A stretch of 64,000 nt of DNA from an uncultured Woeseia sp. Its GTDB lineage: Bacteria; Pseudomonadota; Gammaproteobacteria; Steroidobacterales; Woeseiaceae. How positions within the stretch are numbered: position 1 is the first letter of the stretch; the number at the start of each line of letters is the position of its first letter. Under the pieces are notes generated by a model. The model was given only the letters and a program-made list of their open reading frames with translations. It did no database searches and was not told the DNA's origin. Position numbers and translations under genes: made by a program. The DNA lies in assembly GCA_937925605.1 (NCBI GenBank), contig CALALV010000003.1, positions 5,552 to 69,551 on the forward strand, given 5' to 3'. This document shows, piece after piece, positions 36,494 through 44,198 of this stretch.

Positions 36494-37840
36494 ATGTCGA
36501 TACCCACCCGCCTGATAGCCAGTCTCTTCGTCGTCCTGTCGCTCGTCGCGACCGCAGCCTGCTCGTCCGGTTCGTCCGGCACGACCGGCGGCGCTCCGCC
36601 GGTCGGCGGCAGTCCGCCGCCGCCACCGCCGCCACCGCCGCCGCCGCCCCCACCTCCTCCTCCGCCGCCGCCTGGCGGGGGCAACTACAAGGCGATCCCG
36701 GACGTGCCGTTCGACTACCAGCGGCAGCCCGGTGCGGTCACCGCTTCCGGCCAGTTGCCGGCGACGCTGTCAGCCGGCGAGGTGTTTGCGCTGACCGACC
36801 AGAGCGTGGGCACGGACCTGGCGATGACCTGCGCCGGCACCGAGCAGAATCCCGCGTTCGTCACCGGCGGCACGCTGTCCGGGAGCAACGGCGTGTTTAC
36901 GATCAGCGGCAGCTGGTGCATCTTCGACGGTACCGTGTTCGACAACATACAGGTGCGTACCTCGGGCATGTCGAACGTCGTGTTTCGCAATATCGAGGTC
37001 ACCAACAGCAACGACAAGAACGGCATGAATCTCGGCGGCAGCAACATCGTCGTGACCGACTCCGAGATTCACCACAACCAGGGGGACGACCGGCACGGGA
37101 TCTTCGTGGCCTCGGGCTCCGACGGCGTCTGGATCCTTGGCAACCACATTCACCACAACGGTGGCGACGGCTTCCAGGCCTGCCACGAATGCTCGGCCGA
37201 TCCGCCGGTCAACGTCTATATCGGCGGCAATGCCTTCCACTCGGATCGCGAAAACGGCATCGACTTCAAGTACATCGAGAACGTCGTCGTCGAGGGCAAC
37301 CTGATCCACAGCCTCGTCTCGGCGCCGGCCGGCGTCGAATGGTGCTTCGACGACGGCTCAGGCTGCGGTGTGTTCTCCAGCGGCTCCGACGGTTCCGCCA
37401 TCGTCGTTGGCTCGGACGGCGGCCCGACGAACGTGACGATCATCGACAACGAGATCTACGGCACGGTGCACGCGGTGCGCATCGAGGAAGGCACGCAGAT
37501 CACGGTAACGGAGAACCTGTTCCACGACATCGAGGGCCACTGCCTGCAACTCGACAAGGACGGCTTCGACACCGTTTTCACGTACAACACCTGCCGCAAC
37601 GCCAGCCGCGGCATTTTCCAGAACTGGCGGGAGAACTTCTCGCTGGCGGTCGAAGAGAACCTGTTCGAGAGCGTGACCGGACCGACGATCGAGTACGAGT
37701 CCTCGTCCGTCTGCAACGACAGCACGCTGGTGCACAACACGTTCACTGACAGCGGCGCGGTGATCTGCGGCGGAACCACGGCAACGACAGAGTCGGAGAT
37801 CAACGCGCTGCCCGGCGCGCACGACAATATCGTCAATTGA
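36494..37840 (+). CDS. Polyproline-linked right-handed beta-helix lipoprotein
   Basis: The 448-residue product has a signal with a lipobox-like TAAC (cysteine near 23), a Ser/Gly linker and 20 consecutive prolines. The rest is a parallel beta-helix domain made of about 22-residue coils with NxI/V-type strands (NVVFRNIEVTNSND, NIVVTDSEIHHN, NVTIIDNEIYG). Such folds bind or cleave polysaccharides (pectate-lyase-like), but no catalytic triad is obvious. It is probably surface-exposed. It lies next to the PEP-CTERM genes but has no sorting signal. Confidence 0.82.
   Translation: MSIPTRLIASLFVVLSLVATAACSSGSSGTTGGAPPVGGSPPPPPPPPPPPPPPPPPPPPGGGNYKAIPDVPFDYQRQPGAVTASGQLPATLSAGEVFALTDQSVGTDLAMTCAGTEQNPAFVTGGTLSGSNGVFTISGSWCIFDGTVFDNIQVRTSGMSNVVFRNIEVTNSNDKNGMNLGGSNIVVTDSEIHHNQGDDRHGIFVASGSDGVWILGNHIHHNGGDGFQACHECSADPPVNVYIGGNAFHSDRENGIDFKYIENVVVEGNLIHSLVSAPAGVEWCFDDGSGCGVFSSGSDGSAIVVGSDGGPTNVTIIDNEIYGTVHAVRIEEGTQITVTENLFHDIEGHCLQLDKDGFDTVFTYNTCRNASRGIFQNWRENFSLAVEENLFESVTGPTIEYESSSVCNDSTLVHNTFTDSGAVICGGTTATTESEINALPGAHDNIVN
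36614..36673 (+). repeat. Twenty-codon proline tract
   Basis: Twenty proline codons in a row use all four synonyms (mostly CCG, with CCA, CCC and CCT interspersed), so the tract is kept at protein level and is not a pure DNA repeat. Such runs stall ribosomes without EF-P. It forms a stiff spacer between the membrane anchor and the beta-helix. Confidence 0.9.
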
Positions 37841-37868
37841 CGGCGCGGCGGCACCGCGCCGCGCTCGC

Positions 37869-38117
37869 TCAGGCGGCGGCGTCGCGCAGGCCGTGGACGA
37901 CCCGTGCCAGCGAGTTCACGCTCTTGAAGGTCTCGCGGTTCAGCGAGTCGTCGTCGAACTCGATGTCGAACTGGTCCTCGATCGCGAGCATCAGGTTGAC
38001 CGTGTTCAGCGAGGTCAGGCCGGCGTCGTAGAGATTGCTGTCGTCGCCGAGCGTGCTGATGTCGACCTTCAGTTTCGCGCTGCCCGCGATGATCTGCCGA
38101 ATAGACTCTTTGTCCAT
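37869..38117 (-). CDS. Acyl/peptidyl carrier protein
   Basis: The 82-residue acidic protein has the carrier-protein helix II signature with the phosphopantetheine serine in AGLTSLNTVNLML, where TSL replaces the usual DSL. Size and predicted four-helix pattern match ACP. It lies downstream of a condensation-domain gene and a hydrolase gene in the same direction, so it probably serves a dedicated pathway and not general fatty-acid synthesis. Confidence 0.9.
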   Translation of the reverse strand: MDKESIRQIIAGSAKLKVDISTLGDDSNLYDAGLTSLNTVNLMLAIEDQFDIEFDDDSLNRETFKSVNSLARVVHGLRDAAA

Positions 38118-38243
38118 GCCGTCCGCTTCCCTGTCCTCAGTCTGCGCGTCGAATTTTTCCTGAACCGGCCGGCAAGTATACGGAACTCGCCGGCCGCTGC
38201 CTGAGACACAGCTCTCAGGCCGGTACGTGACCCCCGCCCCGCG

Positions 38244-39584
38244 CTAGCCGGCGGCCGCCCGTGCCGCAGCGACCTCCAGGTGCTCCGCAAGCGGCGCGTC
38301 CGGCGAGGCCAGCCCGAAGCGCATGGCCTGCTCGAAGTCGCTCATGGCCGTCTCGCGGCGCGCCTCGCTGTCGAAGATGCCGAGGTTGAAGTCCCATTCC
38401 GCAGTCATCCCGTCACCCTCGTTGAAGTGGTGGATCTGCAGCCCGACGAACTCCTGCGCCAGGTAGCTGCCCGACTGCAGCCAGGTGATGCCGGCCTTGC
38501 GGCCCGCGAAACGCGGAAACGTCTTGTTGACGAAGTTGATCGTCACGTCCCAGACGCGTCCGCCCGGCTGCGCCACGACCGGGTGCCGGTAGTGCCGCAG
38601 CATCTTGCGGTACTCGCGCGCCACGCGGTCATACAGCGTGCGGAAGGTATCGTCCGGCTCGAAACGGACACGCACGGCCGAGAACACGAAGAACGGGCCG
38701 ATCGTCTGCTTCTCGCGCGGCGTGCGCCGGTGGTGCAGGCAGACGCCGATCGCGAAGAGGTCGTTGCCGCTCGCTAGCCGGAGCTGCACGACGAGCGCCG
38801 TCAGCATCATCAGGAACAGGCCCTGGTCGACCGAGAATGCCGGGAACACGCGCGCCTGCACGGCTTCTTTCATGCCGTTGATCAGTTCGGGACCGAGCGC
38901 GCGGTGCACGCGCAGGAAATCGGATGCGCCCGCCTCCTCGCCGACGCCGTACATCGACAGGTCCGGCAGGCTGTGCTCGGCGACTTCCTCCCAGTACTGG
39001 CCCGATTCCGCAGCCTCCTCGCCCAGGTAGTAGTCCACCTCGCGCTCCACGAATTCGCCGAACGCCGGCAATTCGAACTCGCCGTTGTCGCCCGCTTCCA
39101 GCTGCGCATAGCGATCGCCGACCGACATGATGAAGTTCGACGTCGACCAGCCGTCGCAGATCAGGTGGTGCTGGCACAGGTACCAGGCGAAGGACTCGGG
39201 ACCGGTGCGCAGCAGCGCGGTGTTGAACAGGCGCTTCTTCAGGTTGATCGGCTTGACGATCTGTTCCTGCATCCAGCCCGCCGCTTCCTGCGGTTTGCCC
39301 GAGAAATCGAGTACCGGGATCTCGAACTCGATCGATCCGGGTGGCTGCACCTCGCGTCGCGGGCCGCCGTCGACGTAGCGGAATACGGAACGCAGGATGT
39401 CGCTGGCGTCCACGACGTCGCGAAAGGCCCGGCGGAACAGTTCCGGGTCGAGGTCCGCGTGAATGTCGATGCGGAAGCCCATGTTGTAGACGGGCCGCTT
39501 GCCGGACAGCATCTGGCCGGTCCACATCATCAGCTGCGTCTGGGTCATGTTGGCCTGCGCCAGCACGTCTTTGTCGAGGCTCAT
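38244..39584 (-). CDS. Stand-alone condensation-domain acyltransferase
   Basis: The 446-residue protein matches the two-lobed CoA-dependent acyltransferase/condensation fold. The catalytic motif HHLICDGWS (HHxxxDG) lies near 138-146 and a second conserved segment (IGVCLHHRRT) near 275. Stand-alone members transfer an acyl group from a carrier protein or CoA to an amine or alcohol. The adjacent carrier protein is the likely donor. The 121-base upstream gap is AT-rich and contains TGTAA-N5-TGAT, similar to the PEP-CTERM box but without a following GGCAC element. Confidence 0.85.
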   Translation of the reverse strand: MSLDKDVLAQANMTQTQLMMWTGQMLSGKRPVYNMGFRIDIHADLDPELFRRAFRDVVDASDILRSVFRYVDGGPRREVQPPGSIEFEIPVLDFSGKPQEAAGWMQEQIVKPINLKKRLFNTALLRTGPESFAWYLCQHHLICDGWSTSNFIMSVGDRYAQLEAGDNGEFELPAFGEFVEREVDYYLGEEAAESGQYWEEVAEHSLPDLSMYGVGEEAGASDFLRVHRALGPELINGMKEAVQARVFPAFSVDQGLFLMMLTALVVQLRLASGNDLFAIGVCLHHRRTPREKQTIGPFFVFSAVRVRFEPDDTFRTLYDRVAREYRKMLRHYRHPVVAQPGGRVWDVTINFVNKTFPRFAGRKAGITWLQSGSYLAQEFVGLQIHHFNEGDGMTAEWDFNLGIFDSEARRETAMSDFEQAMRFGLASPDAPLAEHLEVAAARAAAG

Positions 39585-39705
39585 TCCCTGCCGTCCTTGC
39601 GTCGAGATTTTTTACATATTATCAATGTGTTACACGCCGAACCGCAGGCTGACGCGAGTTTCGGACTATACCCCAGGGGCCGGGCCCGGGAAAGGCCGTT
39701 GCGAC

Positions 39706-41490
39706 TCAGCCGCCGCGCCCGTGGCGCGCGATCAGCTGTGCCACGAAGCGCTCGCTGAAGTCGTCGCGACAGCGCTTCTGGATCAGGGTGTGGTCGCCGT
39801 CCTCGATCTTCGTGACCTGCACCCGACCGCTCTCGATCAGCCGCTTCGCGACGCCCCCCGAGGACTCGAGCAGGACGCGATGCCCGGGATCCCGCGTCGA
39901 GAAAAAGAACGCGAGCCCGTGCCCGCTGTCGACGAAGCGCGTCAGGTCATTGCCGAGGCGCGTGCCGCTGTCGCGCAGGAGCAGCCTGCGGCAGGCGCGT
40001 GCGATGCCCTTGCCCAGCAGGCGCAGGCGACCGCGCAGGAACTGTGCCAGCTTGCGGTAGTCAATGTCGCCACTCAGCAACCGCCGCCAGCGCTGTGGGT
40101 CGCGCATGGCCCTGGCGTAGTAACTCGAGCGCCGCATGACGAGATTGTCGTCCTGCTGGCCGGCGTGTTCACCGTAGAAGACCTTCGGGTTCACCATGAT
40201 GACGTCGCGCAGCGCCGAATCCTCGCGCTGCGCCAGCGCTGCGTGAAATGCCTGGGTCGCGCCGGAGCAGAAGCCGGTCAGCACGGCCTGGCGGTGGCCG
40301 AGGCCGTCGCGGACGAACTCGAGGACCTCGGTGATGCGTTGCACGGCGTCGCTCGGGTACGGGATGTTGGCTTCGACGTGCTCGTAGGTCATCCCGTCAC
40401 CGATGTTGGCGAGGTCGTAGCGCACGGACGGGATGCCGGCCCGGGCCAGGCGGCGCGCGAGCGTGACGTACAGGCGGCTCGGCCCGACGTGGTAGACGGA
40501 GCCGGCATTGCCGAACAGCACGACCGGGCCCTGCCCCGCCGGCATCCCGGCCGGCCGGCAGTAGAGGCCGAACATGTGCGACTCGCCGATGTCGAGCGGC
40601 TCCTCGACGATCGCGTCCGGCCCGGAGCCATAGGTGGCTTCCCCGGCAGGCTCCTCCGGCGTGACCGGCGAGGCCGCCGCCGGCGGCAGGCCGGCGAACC
40701 AGGCAACGACAGCAGCGATCGCGGTCTCCGGAATCTTCGTGTGGTGCGGCTCGACCAGCATGTCCTCGAGCCCGTCCGCCGGCTGCGAATGCACGGCGAC
40801 GCCGGAGTCGTCGAGGCTTCTCGCCAACCGCGTGTCGGGTTGTTCCCGGCGCGTGACCAGCAGGACCGGTTGGGTGAAGCCTTCCAGCGCCTTGCCGACG
40901 TCGAGTGCAGCCAGCGCCTCGAGCATGCCGGGCGTCCAGGCCGTGCCGGCAGCCTGCAACAGCGTCGGGTCGGAGCGAAAGTAGGCGAGCCGGCTGTTGG
41001 CTTTCAGTTCTCGCACGAAGCGCTTGCCGGTTGCGACCGGATCCCAGAGCACGAGCGCCCCGCCCGCCGCGGCCGCGGAGCAGGCGGCCGGCAGTGCGCC
41101 GCTGCGAATGCCGACCAGGTCGACGACCTTGCCGCTGGCCGCTTGCTGGAATCGCACGACCGCCCGGACGTCCTCCAGCCAGTCACCGGCCAGGCCGTCC
41201 GCCGGCTGCTCGCCCTCGGAGTCGCCGGTGCCGGTGTAGTCGAAACGCAGGACGCTGTGCCCGGCGCGCGCGAGTTCGTCGGCGAGCCGTCGCACGGAAC
41301 GGTGCGCATGCACCTGCTCGTGACCGAGCGGCTGGCACAGGACGATGGCACGGCCATCGGCACCGTCGCGCGAGGCCGGCTCGTGCCGCCACGCGAACAA
41401 CTGGCGCGAGCCGCTCCTTATCCAGGCCGTCCGACGCCGCACGTCCGGGTTGTGGCGATCGTCGGCAGACGACGCTCTAGTCTCTGTCAC
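39706..41490 (-). CDS. Tandem alpha/beta-hydrolase protein, exosortase-associated type
   Basis: The frame is open for 700 bases more, but the GTG at 41490 has a good AGGA site 9 bases upstream and leaves out the repeat-coded stretch. The 594-residue product contains two alpha/beta-hydrolase domains. The first resembles exosortase-associated hydrolase 2 (LCQPLGHEQVHAHRS, RFDYTGTGDSEG); its nucleophile elbow is GIRSG, with Arg at the nucleophile position. The second (FGNAGSVYHVGPSR, RYDLANIGDG) has the elbow GFCSG, with Cys there. A late GDHTL supplies a plausible catalytic His. It is upstream of the condensation and ACP genes, probably in one pathway. Confidence 0.8.
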   Translation of the reverse strand: MTETRASSADDRHNPDVRRRTAWIRSGSRQLFAWRHEPASRDGADGRAIVLCQPLGHEQVHAHRSVRRLADELARAGHSVLRFDYTGTGDSEGEQPADGLAGDWLEDVRAVVRFQQAASGKVVDLVGIRSGALPAACSAAAAGGALVLWDPVATGKRFVRELKANSRLAYFRSDPTLLQAAGTAWTPGMLEALAALDVGKALEGFTQPVLLVTRREQPDTRLARSLDDSGVAVHSQPADGLEDMLVEPHHTKIPETAIAAVVAWFAGLPPAAASPVTPEEPAGEATYGSGPDAIVEEPLDIGESHMFGLYCRPAGMPAGQGPVVLFGNAGSVYHVGPSRLYVTLARRLARAGIPSVRYDLANIGDGMTYEHVEANIPYPSDAVQRITEVLEFVRDGLGHRQAVLTGFCSGATQAFHAALAQREDSALRDVIMVNPKVFYGEHAGQQDDNLVMRRSSYYARAMRDPQRWRRLLSGDIDYRKLAQFLRGRLRLLGKGIARACRRLLLRDSGTRLGNDLTRFVDSGHGLAFFFSTRDPGHRVLLESSGGVAKRLIESGRVQVTKIEDGDHTLIQKRCRDDFSERFVAQLIARHGRGG

Positions 41491-41870
41491 GTAACCAGTT
41501 CCTGCGCCGGAGCGGTCGTTGCCGGCGTGCCGCCGTACCCGCCTGTTACGGGCAGGACGGCACGTCGTTCTGTTGTTGTTCGGCGCGCCGGCCGGGTTGC
41601 CGCGGCGGGCCGGGTCACCCGGGCGCTCGCGTGTCCGGGGGCTGTCCGGCGCCTGCTGACGGCGAAATGGTAGCAAACGCGCCGGGCGGCGTCGCGCCGC
41701 GGACCGGCTGTCCAGGCAGGGATTGATCCGGATTGTCATGCGGCGATCAGCCCGCTGCGATCCGGCCATCGGCATGAGGGCCACGCTCCCGGTCGGTGCG
41801 GATTGATCTTCAGTGCGGTGACAGGAGGCGCTGTTCCACTGGCCCTGTTCCGTGGATCCGGCACGGGGAT

Positions 41871-41997
41871 TGACGGCGGCCATCCATGGCCGCCGCCGCT
41901 GCGCGGCGCGCTGCGCGCGTCCCGACCGGCTATCCTGCCGCTCGGTGACGGCGGCCATCCATGGCCGCCGCCGCTGCGCGGCGCGCTGCGCGCGTCC
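41871..41997. repeat. Two perfect 52-bp direct repeats (75-bp period)
   Basis: Copies at 41871-41922 and 41946-41997 are identical and separated by 23 bases. Each contains the palindrome GGCGGCCATCCATGGCCGCC and a GC-rich GCGCGGCGCGCTGCGCGCG part, so each can fold. A 10-bp palindrome (AAAACGGCAG-TC-CTGCCGTTTT, 41998-42019) follows the second copy. It looks like a REP-type or recombination-associated element. Confidence 0.85.
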
Positions 41998-42048
41998 AAA
42001 ACGGCAGTCCTGCCGTTTTGTCGAACCGGGGGGCTCGTCTCCGCCACT

Positions 42049-42110
42049 GGGGACGCCATACCCATAAAAAAGCCCGCTTGCGCGGGCTTTTTTATGGGTA
42101 TGGCGTCCCC
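42049..42110. repeat. 62-bp perfect hairpin (29-bp arms, 4-base loop)
   Basis: The arms run from 42049 to 42077 and from 42082 to 42110 with no mismatch around a TTGC loop. The core GCCCGC-TTGC-GCGGGC flanked by A6 and T6 reads as a bidirectional terminator. The outer 17 bp are more than termination requires, suggesting an additional role or a recent inverted duplication. Confidence 0.92.
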
Positions 42111-42202
42111 AAGGGTAATCACAAGTAACCCCAGAGCCGCCAAGAATCAAGAACATACAACAGCCGGGTCCAAAAGGGGGCCAAAAAAGTGAAGATTCCG
42201 GC

Positions 42203-42262
42203 TGTCTCAATTCAGACCCGCTATCGCGCTAACTGTCTCATTTTGGAGTCCCAACTGAGACA
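42203..42262. repeat. TGTCTCA motif cluster
   Basis: TGTCTCA occurs at 42203-42209 and 42234-42240 (31 bases apart, about three helical turns) and inverted as TGAGACA at 42256-42262. It could be arm-type recombinase sites or an operator at the island edge. Confidence 0.4.
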
Positions 42263-42420
42263 CCGATTAGACACGCTGCTCAACCGAAATCTCACCGCGA
42301 CCCCAGGAATCGGTTCCGCGCACCTTAGGGTCTTGTCGGTTCTGATTTCCGTGATATCCCTTAGCCAGGTCACCCAAAACCTATTCCGACCGCCCAATCT
42401 TACCTGAGGACATGTAAGGA

Positions 42421-42651
42421 ATGGAAAGAACAGTTCAGATCCTGATGGTCGCTGCCGCATGGCTAATCATGAGCTCAGTGCTCATCTGGACGCCAGCTTG
42501 GTGGCTTTACAACCACGTCGCTGCTCCGATCTTCGACTTGCCTCACCTCACGTTTTCCCAAAGCGTGGGCATGTTGATTCTCGTTTGGCTTGTTGCCAAC
42601 GGAATGGCCAAGATTTCCGTCAAGTTTGGACCCAAAAACCAGACCTTCTGA
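42421..42651 (+). CDS. Small two-helix membrane protein
   Basis: A 76-residue protein with hydrophobic helices at about 6-24 and 46-62, a short loop (PIFDLPHL) and a basic C-terminus. The start has GAGGA about 10 bases upstream. No family was recognised. It is the first gene of the island on the left and is followed closely by a smaller frame. Confidence 0.6.
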   Translation: MERTVQILMVAAAWLIMSSVLIWTPAWWLYNHVAAPIFDLPHLTFSQSVGMLILVWLVANGMAKISVKFGPKNQTF

Positions 42652-42681
42652 GAGTCTCGTCATTAAAATGAGGATGCAAAC

Positions 42682-42861
42682 ATGATTAGCAAGAACCCCA
42701 AGCAGCCGGTGCCTCGGCACGACACGATCGAGATTCGGCTTCAAATCGACATCATTACGACTGATCGCAGTGACAGAAATGGCGAATCCACTCTCTCTGT
42801 CAGACAAGAGTCGACAGGGCGAGAGAACACCTGGAATAACCGCCGGCGCATAAACTTCTAG
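42682..42861 (+). CDS. Small hypothetical protein (59 aa)
   Basis: An ATG preceded by GAGGATG opens a 59-codon frame rich in charged and polar residues (starting MISKNPKQPV, ending NNRRRINF). It lies 30 bases after the small membrane-protein gene, so the two could be co-transcribed. There is no recognisable domain; it is supported only by the ribosome site and position. Confidence 0.4.
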   Translation: MISKNPKQPVPRHDTIEIRLQIDIITTDRSDRNGESTLSVRQESTGRENTWNNRRRINF

Positions 42862-42954
42862 TCTGCTGCGAATGTGTGCGCTACTGTCGGCCTAAGGGCC
42901 ACAAGATGGGCTGTTACACTGAAAGAAGAGTTAGGAACACGAGAACGGTGAACT

Positions 42955-43668
42955 GTGAAGTATCAGCCGTTAGAGCATTATCTGAGAGAAGTGCCTCCAG
43001 ACAATCAGCACGTGTCGCTCAGCTTCGAGCAAGTTGAGAAGATCCTCGGCAAGAAACTGCCGAAGTCTGCATTCACGTACCGGGAATGGTGGGCCAATCA
43101 GAAAGGTGGCTCGCGCGCCCCGCACTGGCGCGCGGCAGGATTCAGCGTGGAAGCGGTAGACCTGTCAAGCAAGATCGTACGCTTTGCGCGAACCGGAAAA
43201 GCGAGGCAGCCCCCAGTGGCACGAAGGGCAAAGAAAAGAAAGGCAAAGCCACGCACCACAGCGACAAAGCCAATGAAGGCGGAGAAGCTCATCAATGCCG
43301 GATTCAAGAACTATGGAGGATGGGAACTGACGGAAGACCGAATCCATTTCAAAGGCAAGCTGCCGCGTGAGCCCGGCGTCTATGCGCATATCGTTGACGG
43401 AGATGTCTACTATATCGGCAGAAGCCTGAAAGGATTCAGGCACCGCATGGGGCATTACAAGAAGCCCGCTCCAACACAAAGCACGAGCATTCGCATCAAC
43501 GGCCAGATCAAGTCCGCGCTCCAATCCGGCAAGAGGGTCGAGACCCTCGCCGCCTTTCCGGAACCAACGACATGGAACAGCCTGCCGGTCGATGTCGTAA
43601 GCGGTCTTGAGACCGGGCTTGTTGCCCAGGTACGTCCGCCCTGGAACAAGCAGGGTGTGTCAGGATGA
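42955..43668 (+). CDS. GIY-YIG nuclease-fold protein with an N-terminal DUF7662-like domain
   Basis: The 237-residue GTG-started product has an N-terminal module (about 1-80, LEHYLREV, LSFEQVEKILG, SAFTYREWWAN, HWRAAGFSVEAVDL) of a type often found next to or fused with nucleases. A Lys/Arg-rich linker follows at 85-110, then a compact GIY-YIG domain: GVYAHIV, YYIGRS, FRHRM, GLETGLV and WNKQG supply the Tyr, Tyr, Arg, Glu and Asn of the active site. It could cut DNA in a defence or mobility context. No methylase is nearby. Confidence 0.75.
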   Translation: MKYQPLEHYLREVPPDNQHVSLSFEQVEKILGKKLPKSAFTYREWWANQKGGSRAPHWRAAGFSVEAVDLSSKIVRFARTGKARQPPVARRAKKRKAKPRTTATKPMKAEKLINAGFKNYGGWELTEDRIHFKGKLPREPGVYAHIVDGDVYYIGRSLKGFRHRMGHYKKPAPTQSTSIRINGQIKSALQSGKRVETLAAFPEPTTWNSLPVDVVSGLETGLVAQVRPPWNKQGVSG

Positions 43669-43796
43669 GATAGCGCGAGGGATCGACGCCGAATGGCCAA
43701 GACCGCAGGCACGGGCTTGGTTCTCGAGAGCCCGGTCCCGTTAGCGCCGTAGACGCAGGCGCAGGCGTACGGACGCGTCCACAAAAAAAAGACAAT

Positions 43797-44198
43797 CTAC
43801 TTCCCGGTAATAGACCGCCACAGCCACGCCCAGAAGCCGGTCCCGGCCTGCCCCTCGCCGTACTGTCTTTGCTTCGCGATACGGTCCTGCTGCCGGCCAT
43901 ATCTGATTTGCGCGTCCGACCACTGCTCCGCCCACCTGATCTGACCGCAATTAATCCAGTAGTGCGACCTGCAGGGGAAGTTCCAGTTGCCGATGGAGGG
44001 GTAGACGCTGACGGCACCGCCATCGACCGTCACCGACCAGTCGGTCGGCCCGAGCGGCGTTACGACCTCCTGCCCGCAGCCGCAGCAGCACTTGTGCACG
44101 GCTGTACCGTACGCGGTCGAGACATAAAGGACACCGTCCGTAATCGTTACCGGGATGGCATCAACATATTCGGCCCTAATCGATTTGATTCTGATCAT
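43797..44198 (-). CDS. DUF6527-type cysteine-rich protein of the ubiquitin-like operon
   Basis: The 133-residue protein has a CCCGCG cluster (Cys 37, 38, 39, 41) and a downstream FPCRSHYWI (C76, H79), with C84 further on, which looks like a metal-binding knuckle. VYPSIGNWNFPCRSHYWI is the hallmark of the DUF6527 family found beside prokaryotic E1/ubiquitin-like genes. Its start overlaps the E1 stop by four bases, so translation is coupled. A substrate-adaptor or E3-like role is possible but unproven. The C-terminus is Trp-rich and basic. Confidence 0.8.
   Translation of the reverse strand: MIRIKSIRAEYVDAIPVTITDGVLYVSTAYGTAVHKCCCGCGQEVVTPLGPTDWSVTVDGGAVSVYPSIGNWNFPCRSHYWINCGQIRWAEQWSDAQIRYGRQQDRIAKQRQYGEGQAGTGFWAWLWRSITGK

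Larger units (their letters stand above)
41491..42420. other. 930-base non-coding junction between core-like DNA and the island
   Basis: No convincing gene is present; open frames here are made of the repeats described separately. The segment holds two 52-bp direct repeats, a short palindrome, a 62-bp perfect hairpin and, to the right, AT-richer DNA with TGTCTCA motifs. Composition changes from GC-rich to mixed across it, marking the left island boundary. Confidence 0.6.

Noticed and set aside
41871..41997. A CRISPR array
   Set aside because: Only two copies with a 23-base spacer and palindromic GC-rich units; no cas genes. Not a CRISPR.
42049..42110. A tRNA or tmRNA end as island attachment site
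   Set aside because: No cloverleaf or T-loop sequence could be found; the structure is a simple perfect hairpin.
41736..42143. A minus-strand frame with two copies of a GGGHGWPPS-type peptide
   Set aside because: The peptide repeat is just the 52-bp DNA repeat read in frame (75-bp period), and part of the frame is the terminator-like hairpin; treated as non-coding.
41491..42210. N-terminal extension of the tandem hydrolase
   Set aside because: The open frame continues through repeats and a hairpin; the GTG at 41490 with AGGA is a better start.
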